Positions 55,034 through 64,000 of a stretch of DNA of 64,000 nucleotides are shown piece after piece (within the stretch, counting starts at the first letter, position 1; each line of letters begins with the position of its first letter). This stretch comes from Sphingomonadales bacterium 12-68-11 (GTDB taxonomy: Bacteria; Pseudomonadota; Alphaproteobacteria; Sphingomonadales; Sphingomonadaceae). The translations under genes were made by a program, and so were the position numbers. A model generated the notes under the pieces. The model saw only the letters and a program-made list of their open reading frames with translations. It was not told the DNA's origin and did no database searches. Location: the NCBI GenBank assembly GCA_002279825.1, contig NCCV01000003.1, forward strand, positions 1,108,032 to 1,172,031, given 5' to 3'.

Positions 55034-55561
55034 ATGACCCGCAGCCCGATTCTCGCCTCGCTTTCCCTTCTCGCGCTGGCCGGGTGCCAGACCATGGACG
55101 AGATTCCGAGCGAGCGGCTGGCACAGGCGACCTTGCGGCTGGCAAGCGGGCTGCCGGCGGGCACGGCGCAGCTCTTCAGCAACGGCAGCGAAGTGACGCT
55201 GTCGGTCGCGGCGGTAGGGCTTACCCCCGGCGTCCACGGCGCGCACCTCCATACCACCGGCAAGTGCGATGCCCCCGAGTTCACCACCGCCGGCGGGCAT
55301 CTCAATCCGACCGGCCGGCAGCACGGCCAGGATAACCCGGCTGGCGCGCATCTGGGCGATCTTCCCAACCTGACGATCGGCGAGAGCGGCGCGGGCACTG
55401 TCAGCGTCAAACTGAACGGGACGCGCGAAGCCGCCCTGGCCGCGCTGTTCGATGCCGACGGCACCGCGATCGTGATCCATGCCGGCCCTGACGACTACCG
55501 CACGGATCCCGCAGGCAATTCGGGCGCCCGGATTGTATGCGGCGTGCTTACAAGGACGTAG
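55034..55561 (+). CDS. sodC: Cu/Zn superoxide dismutase, lipoprotein
   Basis: 175 aa from the ATG at 55034 with GGAG upstream. Lipoprotein signal MTRSPILASLSLLALAGC. Copper/zinc ligands: HGAHLHTTGKCDAPEFTTAG, GGHLNPTGRQHGQDNPAGAH and IVIHAGPDDYRTDPAG; C-terminal NSGARIVCGVL carries the active-site Arg and the disulfide Cys. It removes superoxide in the envelope. The stop overlaps the convergent MFS gene by 14 bases. Confidence 0.94.
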   Translation: MTRSPILASLSLLALAGCQTMDEIPSERLAQATLRLASGLPAGTAQLFSNGSEVTLSVAAVGLTPGVHGAHLHTTGKCDAPEFTTAGGHLNPTGRQHGQDNPAGAHLGDLPNLTIGESGAGTVSVKLNGTREAALAALFDADGTAIVIHAGPDDYRTDPAGNSGARIVCGVLTRT

Positions 55562-57098
55562 CACCCGCCTCGCGCGCGGCGGCCAGCGCGCCGCGGTAGT
55601 GCCGCAAGGCGAGTACCAGCGCCGCGAGACCAAGCGGGACCGCGCACAAGTTGCCCATAACGCCCAGGCCCAGGCTGCCGGTCGCTTCGGACACGAAGCC
55701 GGCGGTGAACGGCCCGAAGGCGAGCCCGATCAAAGTCGTGCCGAGCAGAAAGATGGCCGCCGCGATCCCGCGCATGCGGGGCAGCACGAGCGCCTGGCTG
55801 GCCGCCGCGGAGGCGCCGAGCGCCGACGAGGTGACAAGCTGAACGAGGAAGGCGCAGACCAGGAACAGCGTGGGGTCCGCCGCCGTGTACCCCACAAGGA
55901 CGATCGGGAGCGGCGCGGCAAGCCCGATCGCCATGACCATGAGCCGGCCCGACGGATGGCGGCGGTAGAGCCGGTCGGCCAGCCATCCGCCGCCGATTAC
56001 CCCCAGGAAGCCGCCCAGCGCGGCCGGCGCCCCGATCAGCCAGCCGAGTTCGACTTTGTCGAGGGCAAAAGTCCGCTCGGCATAGGGCGCGGCCCAATAG
56101 GACACGGTGTAGCCGACGTAGCAGACCACGGAGTAAGCGAGCACCACTCCCACGAATGCGGGATTGTGCCAGGTCAGCTCGAACGCCTCGCGGTCCTGGG
56201 CGCGTAAGGCGCAGACCCAGCTGAACACCGCGTAGTAGCCGACCGCCACGAAAGCGAACTGCGGCAGGTTGCCGGTCGCCCGCCCCAGCACCCAGGCGAG
56301 CACGGCGAGGCCGGCGGCGACGGCCAGGTTGACCGCCAGCGCCGCAGCGCCGCGGCGGGCCGCGCCTAGCACTGTAAACGGCGGCACGATCTGCATGAGA
56401 TTGCCGAGCAGGCCCGTCCACGGACGCGGGTCGATCGTCGGCGCGGTGCCATCGAGCGCTCCGCGTGCGGGCTCGCGGAGCGACAACACCCACAGCGCAA
56501 GCAGCAGACCCGGCGCGCCGACCGCGATGAACGCCGCCTGCCAGCCGGCCAGCCCGAGCGGACCGCCGTCCGGCCAGGCGGCGTTCCAGCCCTGAACGAT
56601 CATGCCGCCGACCAGCAGCGACAGGCCGCTGCCAACGAACAGACCTGACGAATAGATCGCCAGCGCGGTCGCCCGCAGGCGCTGGGGAAACCAGTCCGCG
56701 ATCAGCGAATAGGCGCACGGGTTGGCGGTCGCCTCGCCGATGCCGACCCCGACGCGCGCGCCGGCAAGCGCGGAGCCGTTGCGCGCGAAGCCCGACAGCA
56801 CGGTCATCAGCGACCACAGCGCGAGGCCGGCGGCGAGCAGGCGGGTGCGGCTCCAGCTATCGGCGAGCCGGCCGAGGGGAATGCCGAAAAGCGCGTAGAA
56901 GATCGCGAAGGCGGTGCCGTAGAGGAACCCGAGCTGGGCATCGTCAAGCCCGAGATCGGCCTTGATGTCGTTGGCGAGGATCGAGAGGATCTGGCGGTCG
57001 ACGAAGTTGAACACATAGACCAGAGCCAGCACGCCGAGCGCGTACCAGCTATAAGCGGGGACCCGCGCAACGGCCGGTTCGGCGGACGTCTCGCTCAC
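55548..57098 (-). CDS. MFS transporter, spinster-like
   Basis: 516 aa from a GTG at 57098 overlapping the queC stop (GTGA). About 12 hydrophobic helices; FNFVDRQILSILANDIKADL, GVGIGEATANPCAYSLIADW and YGTAFAIFYALFGIPLGRLA are family signatures. Similar to the MFS protein at 13413. Coupling with queC might hint at transport of a queuosine precursor, but the family is broad and this is weak inference. Confidence 0.88.
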   Translation of the reverse strand: MSETSAEPAVARVPAYSWYALGVLALVYVFNFVDRQILSILANDIKADLGLDDAQLGFLYGTAFAIFYALFGIPLGRLADSWSRTRLLAAGLALWSLMTVLSGFARNGSALAGARVGVGIGEATANPCAYSLIADWFPQRLRATALAIYSSGLFVGSGLSLLVGGMIVQGWNAAWPDGGPLGLAGWQAAFIAVGAPGLLLALWVLSLREPARGALDGTAPTIDPRPWTGLLGNLMQIVPPFTVLGAARRGAAALAVNLAVAAGLAVLAWVLGRATGNLPQFAFVAVGYYAVFSWVCALRAQDREAFELTWHNPAFVGVVLAYSVVCYVGYTVSYWAAPYAERTFALDKVELGWLIGAPAALGGFLGVIGGGWLADRLYRRHPSGRLMVMAIGLAAPLPIVLVGYTAADPTLFLVCAFLVQLVTSSALGASAAASQALVLPRMRGIAAAIFLLGTTLIGLAFGPFTAGFVSEATGSLGLGVMGNLCAVPLGLAALVLALRHYRGALAAAREAGATSL

Positions 57099-57787
57099 TC
57101 CGGATCGGCCGCGTAGCGCGTCGGATCGGTCGCCCCGGCCTCGGCGAAGCCCTTGCGGCGCAGGCGGCAACTATCGCACAGGCCGCAGGCCTGGCCGCCC
57201 GGCTGCGGATCGTAGCACGACCAACTCAGCCCGGGATCGAGCCCGAGCCGCAGCGCTTCCTCGACGATCCGCGCCTTGCCCCAGTGCTGCAGCGGCGTGT
57301 GGACGGTGAAGCCGGGCCCTTCGACACCCTGCTTGGTCGCAAGGCGCGCGGTCGCCTCGAAGCTGGCGATGAATTCCGGCCGGCAGTCCGGATAGCCCGA
57401 ATAGTCGAGCGCATTGACGCCGATGAACACGTCGCGCGCGCCGAGCGGCTCGGCCCAGCCGAGCGTCAGCGACAGGAAAATCAGGTTGCGCGCGGGCACG
57501 TAAGTAACCGGGATGTCCGTTCCAACGCCGCCCTTGGGCACGGCCACATCGCCGGTCAGCGCCGAGCCCCCGAACCGCCGCAAGTCGAGCGGGAGCACGA
57601 CATGGCTCTGCGCGCCCAGCCGTTCGGCAATCGCGCCCGCGGCCGCGATTTCGCGCCGATGCCGCTGGTTGTAATCGATCGTCAGCGCATGGATCGCGAA
57701 GCCGCGTTCGCGCGCGATCCCGGCCGCGACCATCGAATCGAGGCCGCCCGACAGCAGCACGACCGCATCGTTACCCTTCCGCGTCAT
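57095..57787 (-). CDS. queC: 7-cyano-7-deazaguanine synthase
   Basis: 230 aa. PP-loop AVVLLSGGLDSMVAA, YVPARNLIFLSLTLGWAEPL, GVNALDYSGYPDCRPEFI, and the zinc site SCYDPQPGGQACGLCDSCRL. It converts 7-carboxy-7-deazaguanine to preQ0 on the path to queuosine. GluQ (36.2 kb), which modifies queuosine-tRNA, supports an active pathway. It is followed by a coupled MFS gene. Confidence 0.97.
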   Translation of the reverse strand: MTRKGNDAVVLLSGGLDSMVAAGIARERGFAIHALTIDYNQRHRREIAAAGAIAERLGAQSHVVLPLDLRRFGGSALTGDVAVPKGGVGTDIPVTYVPARNLIFLSLTLGWAEPLGARDVFIGVNALDYSGYPDCRPEFIASFEATARLATKQGVEGPGFTVHTPLQHWGKARIVEEALRLGLDPGLSWSCYDPQPGGQACGLCDSCRLRRKGFAEAGATDPTRYAADPE

Positions 57788-57843
57788 GCGGCAGCGCTAG
57801 CGATACCGGGCCGAGCGGGCAAATCCGCAAATGCGATGCGGCC

Positions 57844-58251
57844 TCAGCAGGCCCCCGCGTGCCGCGCCTCGGCATTGTAGGCGAACGGCGCGCCGTCGAC
57901 GATCCCGGTGCTGTTGACCTGGACGAGCGTGCTGCTTTCGCGGCGGATCGTGGTCCGCCCATAGCCGTTCCCGGGACAAGTGTACTGGACCACGACCTGG
58001 CTCGCTCCATCCTCGACGACGAACCGGTTGCAGCCGCCCTCGCGGTGGCGCAGCTGGATCAACTCGCGGCCATCGCGCAGGCAGATGCGCCGCTGAGCGC
58101 CGTCGGTGCGGTCGCGCAGCACCCAGCTGCCCTTGGTGAGCTGACCGAGCATCGCCAGCTCCGGCGCTTGTGCCGCCGCCGGCCAGGCCAGCGTCAACGC
58201 AGCAACCAGCGCCACCGATCGCCGGCTATGCCATGAGACTCTGTTACGCAT
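57844..58251 (-). CDS. Hypothetical secreted protein
   Basis: 135 aa from the ATG at 58251, with GGAG 6 bases upstream. Signal peptide ends near AAAQA (about residue 28). The mature part has four to five cysteines (RRICLRDGRELIQLRHREGG, CNRFVVEDGAS, YTCPGNGYGR and a C-terminal Cys) probably in disulfides, and a beta-rich character reminiscent of DUF3617 proteins. Function unknown. It is upstream of queC on the same strand, 56 bases apart. Confidence 0.7.
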   Translation of the reverse strand: MRNRVSWHSRRSVALVAALTLAWPAAAQAPELAMLGQLTKGSWVLRDRTDGAQRRICLRDGRELIQLRHREGGCNRFVVEDGASQVVVQYTCPGNGYGRTTIRRESSTLVQVNSTGIVDGAPFAYNAEARHAGAC

Positions 58252-58333
58252 CGCGAACTCCACGACTGGGCCACGAGACCCATCTTACCACAGCATAGTC
58301 ATCGACGAAATGCCCTGTACTCACGATGAAGCG

Positions 58334-59245
58334 TTAGTCCTGGATCGGAAACTCGCGCGCGCAGAACGCGCAATCGACCACGATCACGCCCTCGGCATTG
58401 CGCATGTCTCGCCGATCTTCCTTGGGAAAGCGTGCCAGGACCTGCTCGAAGCGTTCGACCGAACACCGGCAGCCACGCGACAACACCGCGCCCGGTTCTG
58501 CGCGTATCTCGCGCTCTTCGTTGAACAGCCGCCAGACCAGCGCCTCGAGCGGCAGCAGGCGATCGGTCAGTTCCTCGGCGCGCACCGTGCCCGCCAGCAC
58601 CGCGACGTGCTCCCACTCGGGATGATCCAGGCGGACATGCAGACGTTCGCCGCCTTCTTCGCCCTCGGCAAGATGCTGGATCAGCAGGCCGGCTGCGACA
58701 GGACCCGGGCCATCGGCCCGGACCGCGGTACGGAGCAGCGTGGGGATCTGCTCGCTACGGGCGAAATAGCGCTCGACAGCAGCGGTCAGCGAGGGGCCCT
58801 CGAGTGGGACCACGCCCTGATAGCGCTGGCCGGTCTCGGCGAGATCGAACGTCACGGTCAGCGCGCCTTCGCCGAACAGGTCGGCGAGCGTGGGATCCGC
58901 CGGCAATGCCGCCAATGCGCCCGGATCATGCTTGATGTAGCCGCGCAGCGCGCCGTCGAGATAGTCGCACACCAGCAGCTCGGCCGCCGCGCCGGGGGCT
59001 TGCACTTGCAGGGTCAGCTGGCCGCCGGCGCGCTTGAGCAGCCCGCCCATGAGCGCGGCGAGCACCAGCGCTTCGGCCAGCAGGTCGCGGATCGGCGGCG
59101 GGTACGCGTGCGGCGCGAGGATCTCGCTCAGCACCGGGCCGAGCCGGACCCCGCGGCCGCGCGCGTTGCGATCGGGCAAAGTAAAGCCCAGCACCCGGTC
59201 GAAACCGGTCCCGTCCTGGCCTATGTTGCGTTCGAATTCGGTCAT
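58334..59245 (-). CDS. hslO: Hsp33 redox-regulated chaperone
   Basis: 303 aa from the ATG at 59245; a longer in-frame extension into argF is rejected. The zinc-binding redox switch is near the C terminus: SRGCRCSVERF (CxC) and VDCAFCAREF (CxxC). The N-terminal chaperone domain includes LVLAALMGGLLKRAGGQLTL and YIKHDPGAL. It becomes active on oxidation. It lies 31 bases after argF, an order common in alphaproteobacteria. Confidence 0.95.
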   Translation of the reverse strand: MTEFERNIGQDGTGFDRVLGFTLPDRNARGRGVRLGPVLSEILAPHAYPPPIRDLLAEALVLAALMGGLLKRAGGQLTLQVQAPGAAAELLVCDYLDGALRGYIKHDPGALAALPADPTLADLFGEGALTVTFDLAETGQRYQGVVPLEGPSLTAAVERYFARSEQIPTLLRTAVRADGPGPVAAGLLIQHLAEGEEGGERLHVRLDHPEWEHVAVLAGTVRAEELTDRLLPLEALVWRLFNEEREIRAEPGAVLSRGCRCSVERFEQVLARFPKEDRRDMRNAEGVIVVDCAFCAREFPIQD

Positions 59246-59276
59246 TGCGCGCAGATGGGGTGCGGCAGGGCCGAAA

Positions 59277-60221
59277 TTAACCCCGCTGCTCGCGCAGCCG
59301 GCCAAAGCACCACAACAGGATCGACTTCTGGGCGTGAATGCGGTTCTCGGCTTCGTCGAACACCACCGACTGCGGCCCTTCGAACACCGCCTCGGTGACT
59401 TCCTCGCCGACATGCGCCGGCAAACAGTGCAGGAACCGCGCGTCGGGCTTGGCCCGCGCCATCAGCGCTTCGTCGACCTGGAACGGGGCCATCGCCGCCA
59501 GCTTGCCCTCAGTGTGCTCCTGCCCCATCGACACCCACGTATCGGTGACGACCACGTCCGCGCCCGCCACCGCTTCCGCGGCGTCGGCGGTCAGCGTCAC
59601 GCGCGAACCGGCGGCGCGGGCCAGCGCGATGAAGGCCGATTCAGGCTCGTAGCCCGGCGGCGCGCCGATGCGGACGTTGAACCGCATCAACGCCGCCGCC
59701 TCGAGGATCGAGTGCAGCACGTTGTTGCCATCCCCCAGCCAGGCCACTTCGAGCCCGGGCAGCGGCTTTCCCTGCTCGACCACGGTGAGCAAGTCGGCGA
59801 CGATCTGGCAGGGATGCGAACGGTCGGTCAGCCCGTTGATGACCGGCACGGCCGCGAAGCGGGCCATTTCCGTGAGCTTGGCCGGATCGTCGGTCCTCAC
59901 CATGATCGCGTCGGCCATCCGGCTGAGCACCCGCGCGGTATCCGCCACGCTCTCGCCGCGGCCGAGCTGGGTGGTCGCGGCATCGAGCACGATCGACGAG
60001 CCGCCGAGCTGACGAATCGCGATGTCGAAGCTGACACGCGTGCGGGTCGAGCTCTTTTCGAACACCATGGCCAGCACGTGGCCTTCGAGCGGACGATCGG
60101 CGTCGGGCGCGCCTTTGGGCCGGCCGGTGCGCGCCGCCTTGCGGTCGATCGCATCGTTGATCATCGCCGCGAGCGCGTCGCCGCCGGCATCGGACAAGTC
60201 GAGGAAGTGGCGCGGCTTCAT
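59277..60221 (-). CDS. argF: Ornithine carbamoyltransferase
   Basis: 314 aa from the ATG at 60221, sharing one base with the argD stop. Carbamoyl phosphate binding STRTR in [16 protein letters not shown] in [12 protein letters not shown], and ornithine/catalytic HCLPAH in [13 protein letters not shown]. It makes citrulline from ornithine and carbamoyl phosphate. Typical length. Part of an argD-argF-hslO operon. Confidence 0.97.
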   Translation of the reverse strand: MKPRHFLDLSDAGGDALAAMINDAIDRKAARTGRPKGAPDADRPLEGHVLAMVFEKSSTRTRVSFDIAIRQLGGSSIVLDAATTQLGRGESVADTARVLSRMADAIMVRTDDPAKLTEMARFAAVPVINGLTDRSHPCQIVADLLTVVEQGKPLPGLEVAWLGDGNNVLHSILEAAALMRFNVRIGAPPGYEPESAFIALARAAGSRVTLTADAAEAVAGADVVVTDTWVSMGQEHTEGKLAAMAPFQVDEALMARAKPDARFLHCLPAHVGEEVTEAVFEGPQSVVFDEAENRIHAQKSILLWCFGRLREQRG

Positions 60222-61411
60222 CACGCGGGCTCCGGCGCCGGGAAGTCGGCCGAGGCGGCCGAAAGCTTTTCGAAAAACTCGTCGATTTCGGCATCGCCGA
60301 TTACCAGCGGCGGCAGCAGCCGCAAAGTCTTGTCGCCGGCGGCGACCGTCAGCAGCCCGTGCGCATCGCGCAAGTGCTCCATGAAGGCGCGCGGTTCGAC
60401 TTTCAGCTTGAGGCCGAGCATCAGGCCGGTGCCGCGGACTTCCTCGAACAGTTCGGGATAGTTGCCGATGAACTGCGCCAGTCCGGCGCGGATTCGCTCG
60501 CCCTTCGCGCGCACGCCTTCGAGAAACGCCGCTTCGGCGACGACGTCGAGCACCGCTTCGGCCGCCGCCATCGCCAGCGGATTGCCGCCGTAAGTCGAAC
60601 CGTGCGTCCCGAAGGTCATCCCCCGCGCAGCCTTCTCGCTGGCGAGGCAGGCGCCGAGCGGGAAGCCGCCGCCGATGCCCTTGGCGATGGCCATGACGTC
60701 GGGCGTCACTTCGTACTGCTCGTGGACGAACAGCGTTCCGGTGCGGGCCACCCCGGTCTGCACTTCGTCGAACACCAGCAGCAGATCGTGGGCATCGGCC
60801 AGGTCGCGCAGCCCTTCGAGGAAGGCGGGCGATCCGGCGCGAATGCCGCCTTCGCCCTGGATCGGCTCGACCAGGAAGCCCGCGGTATGCGGCCCGATCG
60901 CGGCGCGGGCGCCTTCGAGGTCGTCGAACGCAACATACCGGAAGCCGGGCAGCAGCGGCGCGAAGCCCTTGTGCATCTTCTCCTGATTCGAGGCGCTGAT
61001 CGTCGCCATCGTCCGGCCGTGGAACGCATTGTTGAACGTAATCAGTTCGAACCGATCGGTGTTGCCGGCCGACTGGTGATAGGCGCGCGCGGTCTTGATC
61101 GCCGCTTCGACCGCCTCGGCCCCCGAATTGGTGAAGAACACCGTGTCGGCGAAAGTCAGATCGACGAGGCGCTGCGCCAGGTGTTCGCCCTGCGGGCTGC
61201 CATAGAGGTTGGAGACGTGCATCAGCGTGGCCGCCTGGCGCTGGATCGCGCCGATCAGCCCCGGATGCGAGTGGCCGAGCGCATTGACCGCAATTCCGGA
61301 CGCGAAATCGAGATAGCGCGCGCCGCTCTCGTCGATCAGGTGGCAATGCTCGCCGCGCACCGGACGCACACCGCACCGCGGATAGACCGGCATCAGGGGG
61401 GTAATCGTCAT
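60221..61411 (-). CDS. argD: Acetylornithine aminotransferase
   Basis: 396 aa. Class III aminotransferase: [56 protein letters not shown] and the PLP lysine in [19 protein letters not shown]. It converts N-acetylglutamate semialdehyde to N-acetylornithine (reversibly). First gene of argD-argF-hslO. Confidence 0.97.
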   Translation of the reverse strand: MTITPLMPVYPRCGVRPVRGEHCHLIDESGARYLDFASGIAVNALGHSHPGLIGAIQRQAATLMHVSNLYGSPQGEHLAQRLVDLTFADTVFFTNSGAEAVEAAIKTARAYHQSAGNTDRFELITFNNAFHGRTMATISASNQEKMHKGFAPLLPGFRYVAFDDLEGARAAIGPHTAGFLVEPIQGEGGIRAGSPAFLEGLRDLADAHDLLLVFDEVQTGVARTGTLFVHEQYEVTPDVMAIAKGIGGGFPLGACLASEKAARGMTFGTHGSTYGGNPLAMAAAEAVLDVVAEAAFLEGVRAKGERIRAGLAQFIGNYPELFEEVRGTGLMLGLKLKVEPRAFMEHLRDAHGLLTVAAGDKTLRLLPPLVIGDAEIDEFFEKLSAASADFPAPEPA

Positions 61412-61455
61412 TGTCGAATTCCTAGCGAAAGCTCTGTCGGATGTCGGAACGACAA

Positions 61456-61479
61456 ATGGCGGCCCGGGCGGGCCGCCAT
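61456..61479 (-). terminator. Terminator of the cold-shock gene
   Basis: Perfect 10-bp stem ATGGCGGCCC/GGGCCGCCAT around GGGC; on the minus strand it is followed by TTTGTCG. The T run is short. It is 60 bases past the cold-shock stop and 45 before argD. Confidence 0.55.
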
Positions 61480-61539
61480 CTGCGTCCGTTTATGGACCTG
61501 CATCGCCCCGGCGCTGAAGCCGGACACGGATGCGAGCGA

Positions 61540-62301
61540 TCAGCCCTGAACGGGCACAAGGTTGACCGCCGAGAACTTGCCTCGTCGGTCGACTTCGAGA
61601 TCGAATTCGAATCGGTCGCCTTCGTTGATCCCGGGCAGGCCCGAGCGCTCGACGGCGCTGATGTGCACGAAGGCATCTTCCTTGCCGTCATCGCGGGTGA
61701 TGAAGCCGAAGCCCTTCATCGCGTTGAAGAACTTGACCGTGCCGGAAGCCTTCTCGCCGGTCAGCGAACGCTGCGGTCCAGCGGCCTTCTGCTCGACCGC
61801 GATCACGTCGCCGACCACCTGGAGATCGGCGGCGGAAATCTTGCCGCCGCGATCGACCAGATTGAATGCCAGTTCCTGCCCTTCGGCGAGACCTTCCAGC
61901 CCAGCCCGCTCGACCTGGCTGATGTGGACGAACACGTCTTCTCCGCCTTCATCGCGTTGAATGAAGCCGAAACCCTTCTGGGTGTTGAAAAACTTGACCT
62001 TGCCGGTGCCAGCCCCGACCACCTGAGCGGGCATGCCGCCGCCGGCGCCGCCACCCGGGCGCGGGCCGCGATTGAAGCCGCCACCACCGCCGCCGCCACC
62101 GCCGAAGCGATCACCGCCGCCACCGCCGCCGCCGAACCGGTCACCACCGCCACCGAAGCGGTCGCCACCGCCGAACCGGTCACCGCCGCCGCGCCAGCCA
62201 TCGCCTTGCGGCGCGCCGCCACCAAACGGGTCGAAAGGCTCTTCTCCGAAACCGTCTCTCTTGTCGCGTCCCCGGCCGCGACGGCCTTTATCGTAACCCA
62301 T
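61540..62301 (-). CDS. Double cold-shock-domain protein with Gly/Arg-rich tail
   Basis: 253 aa. An N-terminal half of low-complexity GGGDRFGGG repeats leads into two cold-shock domains, about 95-160 (GTGKVKFFNTQKGFGFIQRD, DVFVHISQVERAG) and 182-250 (ASGTVKFFNAMKGFGFITRD, DAFVHISAVERSG). Both keep the RNP1 (KGFGFI) and RNP2 (VFVHIS-type) motifs. Tandem CspA proteins are typical of alphaproteobacteria; they bind single-stranded RNA/DNA and resolve structure. The repeat DNA at 62080-62200 may vary in length. Confidence 0.94.
   Translation of the reverse strand: MGYDKGRRGRGRDKRDGFGEEPFDPFGGGAPQGDGWRGGGDRFGGGDRFGGGGDRFGGGGGGGDRFGGGGGGGGGFNRGPRPGGGAGGGMPAQVVGAGTGKVKFFNTQKGFGFIQRDEGGEDVFVHISQVERAGLEGLAEGQELAFNLVDRGGKISAADLQVVGDVIAVEQKAAGPQRSLTGEKASGTVKFFNAMKGFGFITRDDGKEDAFVHISAVERSGLPGINEGDRFEFDLEVDRRGKFSAVNLVPVQG
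62080..62200 (-). repeat. In-gene repeat coding for GGDRFGGG
   Basis: Repeated CCGAACCGGTCACCGCCGCC-like units, each coding GGDRFGGG on the minus strand, with GC-rich triplet runs. Four or five imperfect units are seen. The pattern is prone to slippage, so copy number may differ between strains. Confidence 0.6.
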
Positions 62302-62400
62302 GAACTGAACGCACCTCTACTTCGCCCCACACACGTATCCGGCAACGCGGTGCGCCCCGCCGGAGAAACCGCTGAATTAGGCCCCACGCTAGTCCCGGGG

Positions 62401-62429
62401 CTATAGCCCAGAAAAAACCCGAGTGCGAA
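62401..62429 (-). promoter_or_regulatory. Probable cold-shock gene promoter
   Basis: On the minus strand TTCGCA (62424-62429), 17 bases, CTATAG (62401-62406). The -10 is within the palindrome GGGCTATAGCCC (62398-62409). It would give a ~95-base leader before the start at 62301, as is usual for cold-shock mRNAs. Confidence 0.45.
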
Positions 62430-62523
62430 CGATTTAAGATTACGCCGTAGTGACAGGCCGTTGGCGCCGCGCCGAGCGCAAGATGCTTGCCTCTTGGCCG
62501 GCCATCGGTAACACGCGTTCGCC

Positions 62524-63333
62524 ATGGATATCGTCGCGCTGCTTTCCGATCCGGCCGCGTGGGCCGCACTGCTGACTCTGATCATGCTCGAAGTCGTGCT
62601 CGGCATCGACAACCTGATCTTTATCGCCATTCTCTCGAACAAGCTGCCGCCCGAGCAACAGGCCTTCGCGCGCCGGCTCGGCCTGTTCCTGGCGCTGGGC
62701 ATGCGGATCGGGCTGCTGTTCCTGATCGGCTGGCTGGTCACGCTGCAACGGCCCCTGTTCGATCTGGGGTTCAGCGGGGCACCCGGCCCCTATGGCGAAC
62801 CGACATTCGACACCGCGTTTTCCGGCCGCGACCTGATCCTGATCGCCGGCGGGCTGTTCCTGCTGTGGAAGGCGACCAAGGAAATCCACCATACCATGTC
62901 GCCCGAGGATCCCTCGAACGACACGCTCGACAAGAACCGCGGCGGCCCCGTCCAGCTCACTTTCAGCGCTGCGGTGGCGCAGATCATCGCGATCGACGTG
63001 GTGTTCTCGATCGATTCGATTCTGACCGCGGTCGGCATGACCGACGAGATCCCGATCATGGTCGCCGCGGTCATCGTCACGGTCTCGATCATGTTGATCG
63101 CGGCCGATCCCTTGGCGCGCTTCATCGAACGCAATCCCACGCTGGTGATGCTCGCGCTCGCCTTCCTGGTGATGATCGGACTGGTGCTCATCGCCGACGG
63201 CTTCGGCGTGCACGTTCCGAAGGGCTACATCTACGCCGCGATGGCGTTCTCGGTATCGGTCGAGCTCCTCAACATGGTTCAGCGCAACCGCCGCGTCAGG
63301 CAGGCGGCGGAGGCGGGAGCCGGGTCCGAATGA
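62524..63333 (+). CDS. TerC-family membrane protein
   Basis: 269 aa with about seven membrane helices. Family signature: [20 protein letters not shown] in the first helices and [20 protein letters not shown] in the middle, with conserved Asp residues in the membrane; [16 protein letters not shown] ends it. TerC proteins are linked to metal efflux (manganese/calcium) and tellurite resistance. The stop overlaps the DUF442 gene by 4 bases. Confidence 0.93.
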   Translation: MDIVALLSDPAAWAALLTLIMLEVVLGIDNLIFIAILSNKLPPEQQAFARRLGLFLALGMRIGLLFLIGWLVTLQRPLFDLGFSGAPGPYGEPTFDTAFSGRDLILIAGGLFLLWKATKEIHHTMSPEDPSNDTLDKNRGGPVQLTFSAAVAQIIAIDVVFSIDSILTAVGMTDEIPIMVAAVIVTVSIMLIAADPLARFIERNPTLVMLALAFLVMIGLVLIADGFGVHVPKGYIYAAMAFSVSVELLNMVQRNRRVRQAAEAGAGSE

Positions 63334-63770
63334 GCGACTTCCGCCGGGTCAGCGCCGCGTTCTGGGCCAGCCCGCAGATCGAACTCGAAGACGTCGCCGA
63401 GGCCAAGGCGCTGGGCGCCGCGATGATCGTCAACAACCGGCCCGACGGCGAGGAACCTGGTGCCCCGCAAGGCGCCGAGATCGAACGCGCCGCGCGTGAC
63501 GCCGGCTTGGCCTATCGGGCGATCCCGGTCACGCATGCCGGCTTCAGCGCGGCGCAAGTCGAGGCCATGGTCAGCGCGCTGCGCGAGGCCGGCGGACCGG
63601 TGCTGGCCTATTGCCGGTCGGGAACCCGCTCCACGCTGCTCTGGTCGCTGGCGCAGGCCGCCGAGGGACGCGAGCCCGACGCGATCGCCCAAGATGCCGC
63701 GGGCGCCGGCTATGACGTGGCGCCGATCCGGCCGCTGCTCGAGCAATTGCACAGCCGCGCGCAAGCCTGA
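63330..63770 (+). CDS. TIGR01244/DUF442 phosphatase-like sulfur protein
   Basis: 146 aa, ATG at 63330 overlapping the terC stop. N-terminal [20 protein letters not shown] and [16 protein letters not shown], and the active-site loop [16 protein letters not shown]: a Cys-x4-Arg P-loop of the dual-specificity phosphatase fold. In Blh this domain is fused to a persulfide dioxygenase; here it is free, and the dioxygenase-like gene lies at 50102. It may handle sulfur rather than phosphate. Confidence 0.9.
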   Translation: MSDFRRVSAAFWASPQIELEDVAEAKALGAAMIVNNRPDGEEPGAPQGAEIERAARDAGLAYRAIPVTHAGFSAAQVEAMVSALREAGGPVLAYCRSGTRSTLLWSLAQAAEGREPDAIAQDAAGAGYDVAPIRPLLEQLHSRAQA

Positions 63771-63909
63771 CGCATCGGGGTCGCCCGCGCTGCGCTGTGC
63801 GCGGCCTACGTGATCCTTACCGCGGCCGGCGCTGATCGCCGAACGAGGCTGGCCACCCGGCCGAGCATCGCCACCCTGGCAGTCGGTCGCCCAGCGTCAC
63901 CCAAAGCAA

Positions 63910-63937
63910 AGGGCCGGGGGATTGCTCCCCCGGCCCT
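63910..63937. terminator. Bidirectional terminator
   Basis: Perfect 11-bp stem AGGGCCGGGGG/CCCCCGGCCCT around ATTGCT, followed by CTGTGTT on the plus strand and TTTGCTTT on the minus strand. It lies between the convergent DUF442 and OmpA-family genes. Confidence 0.8.
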
Positions 63938-63961
63938 CTGTGTTGGTGCGAGTGTGATCGC

Positions 63962-64000
63962 TTAGCGGCCGGAGCCCGGACCGTAAGTGATTTCCACGCG
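63962..64000 (-). CDS. OmpA-family protein, C-terminal end only
   Basis: Only the last 12 codons and the TAA at 63962-63964 are in the window: RVEITYGPGSGR. RVEI is the typical end of an OmpA peptidoglycan-binding domain (usually NRRVEI). The rest lies beyond the right edge, so identity is likely but rests on few residues. Confidence 0.55.
   Translation of the reverse strand, partial: RVEITYGPGSGR

Noticed and set aside
59277..61376. A continuous frame of 699 codons joining argF with upstream sequence.
   Set aside because: The upstream part is argD read out of frame; argF starts at 60221, where the family similarity begins.
62080..62200. Regularly spaced repeats that could suggest a CRISPR array.
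   Set aside because: They are imperfect coding repeats (GGDRFGGG) in the cold-shock protein with no unique spacers and no cas genes.

Overview
The window is GC-rich chromosomal DNA from an alphaproteobacterium, almost certainly order Sphingomonadales. Evidence: an acyl carrier protein–serine palmitoyltransferase pair (sphingolipid synthesis), a PEP-CTERM protein with the PEPATWAMMIIGFG tail usual in sphingomonads, a DUF4167 protein, CtrA and DivK, and the remains of a gene transfer agent (GTA) locus ending in a DUF2793 gene. The genus cannot be fixed from the sequence alone. I see no rRNA, tRNA, insertion sequence, integrase or CRISPR array.

Layout. 1-5.4 kb: truncated beta-lactamase-like hydrolase, small lipoprotein, polA, MscS channel. 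5.4-10.7 kb: a translationally coupled FrhB-family/putative carbohydrate-enzyme pair and a CDC48-type AAA ATPase. 10.7-14.7 kb: a 432-bp regulatory region, scoAB, a GST and an MFS transporter. 14.7-23.1 kb (minus strand): hisS-prfA-prmC-DUF4167-lnt-metK-DUF418. 23.2-30.3 kb: M61 peptidase, DUF1345 protein, ppa, lptB-rpoN and ctrA. 30.5-39.2 kb: PEP-CTERM protein, trmB, a TauE/SafE protein, malic enzyme, HNH nuclease, gluQ-HIG1 pair, cobalamin adenosyltransferase, 3-hydroxybutyryl-CoA dehydrogenase and an acidic protein. 39.2-48.4 kb: mutS, an orphan solute-binding lipoprotein coupled to DUF4112, PilZ, DksA, Sel1, FemAB-like, RidA, HAD, DUF3572 and divK. 48.5-53.3 kb: acp-spt and a BigR-type sulfide-detoxification cluster. 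53.6-55.0 kb: collapsed GTA locus. 55.0-64.0 kb: sodC, MFS-queC, argD-argF-hslO, a double cold-shock protein, terC-DUF442 and the last codons of an OmpA-family gene.

The most notable observations are: (1) a GTA cluster reduced to an intact small terminase, the first third of the large terminase, and the body of the terminal DUF2793 gene, joined by one deletion; (2) TTAA-N7-TTAA-like CtrA boxes, some with GANTC sites, in front of ctrA, divK, a PilZ gene and a Sel1 gene, suggesting a local CtrA regulon; (3) a hisS whose last ~110 codons are much lower in GC than the rest; (4) a perfect 29-bp inverted repeat ending one base before the prmC start codon; (5) a possible short RNA with an anti-Shine-Dalgarno stretch between CDC48 and scoAB; and (6) a shared TCCGC...GCGGA motif upstream of scoAB and the PEP-CTERM gene.
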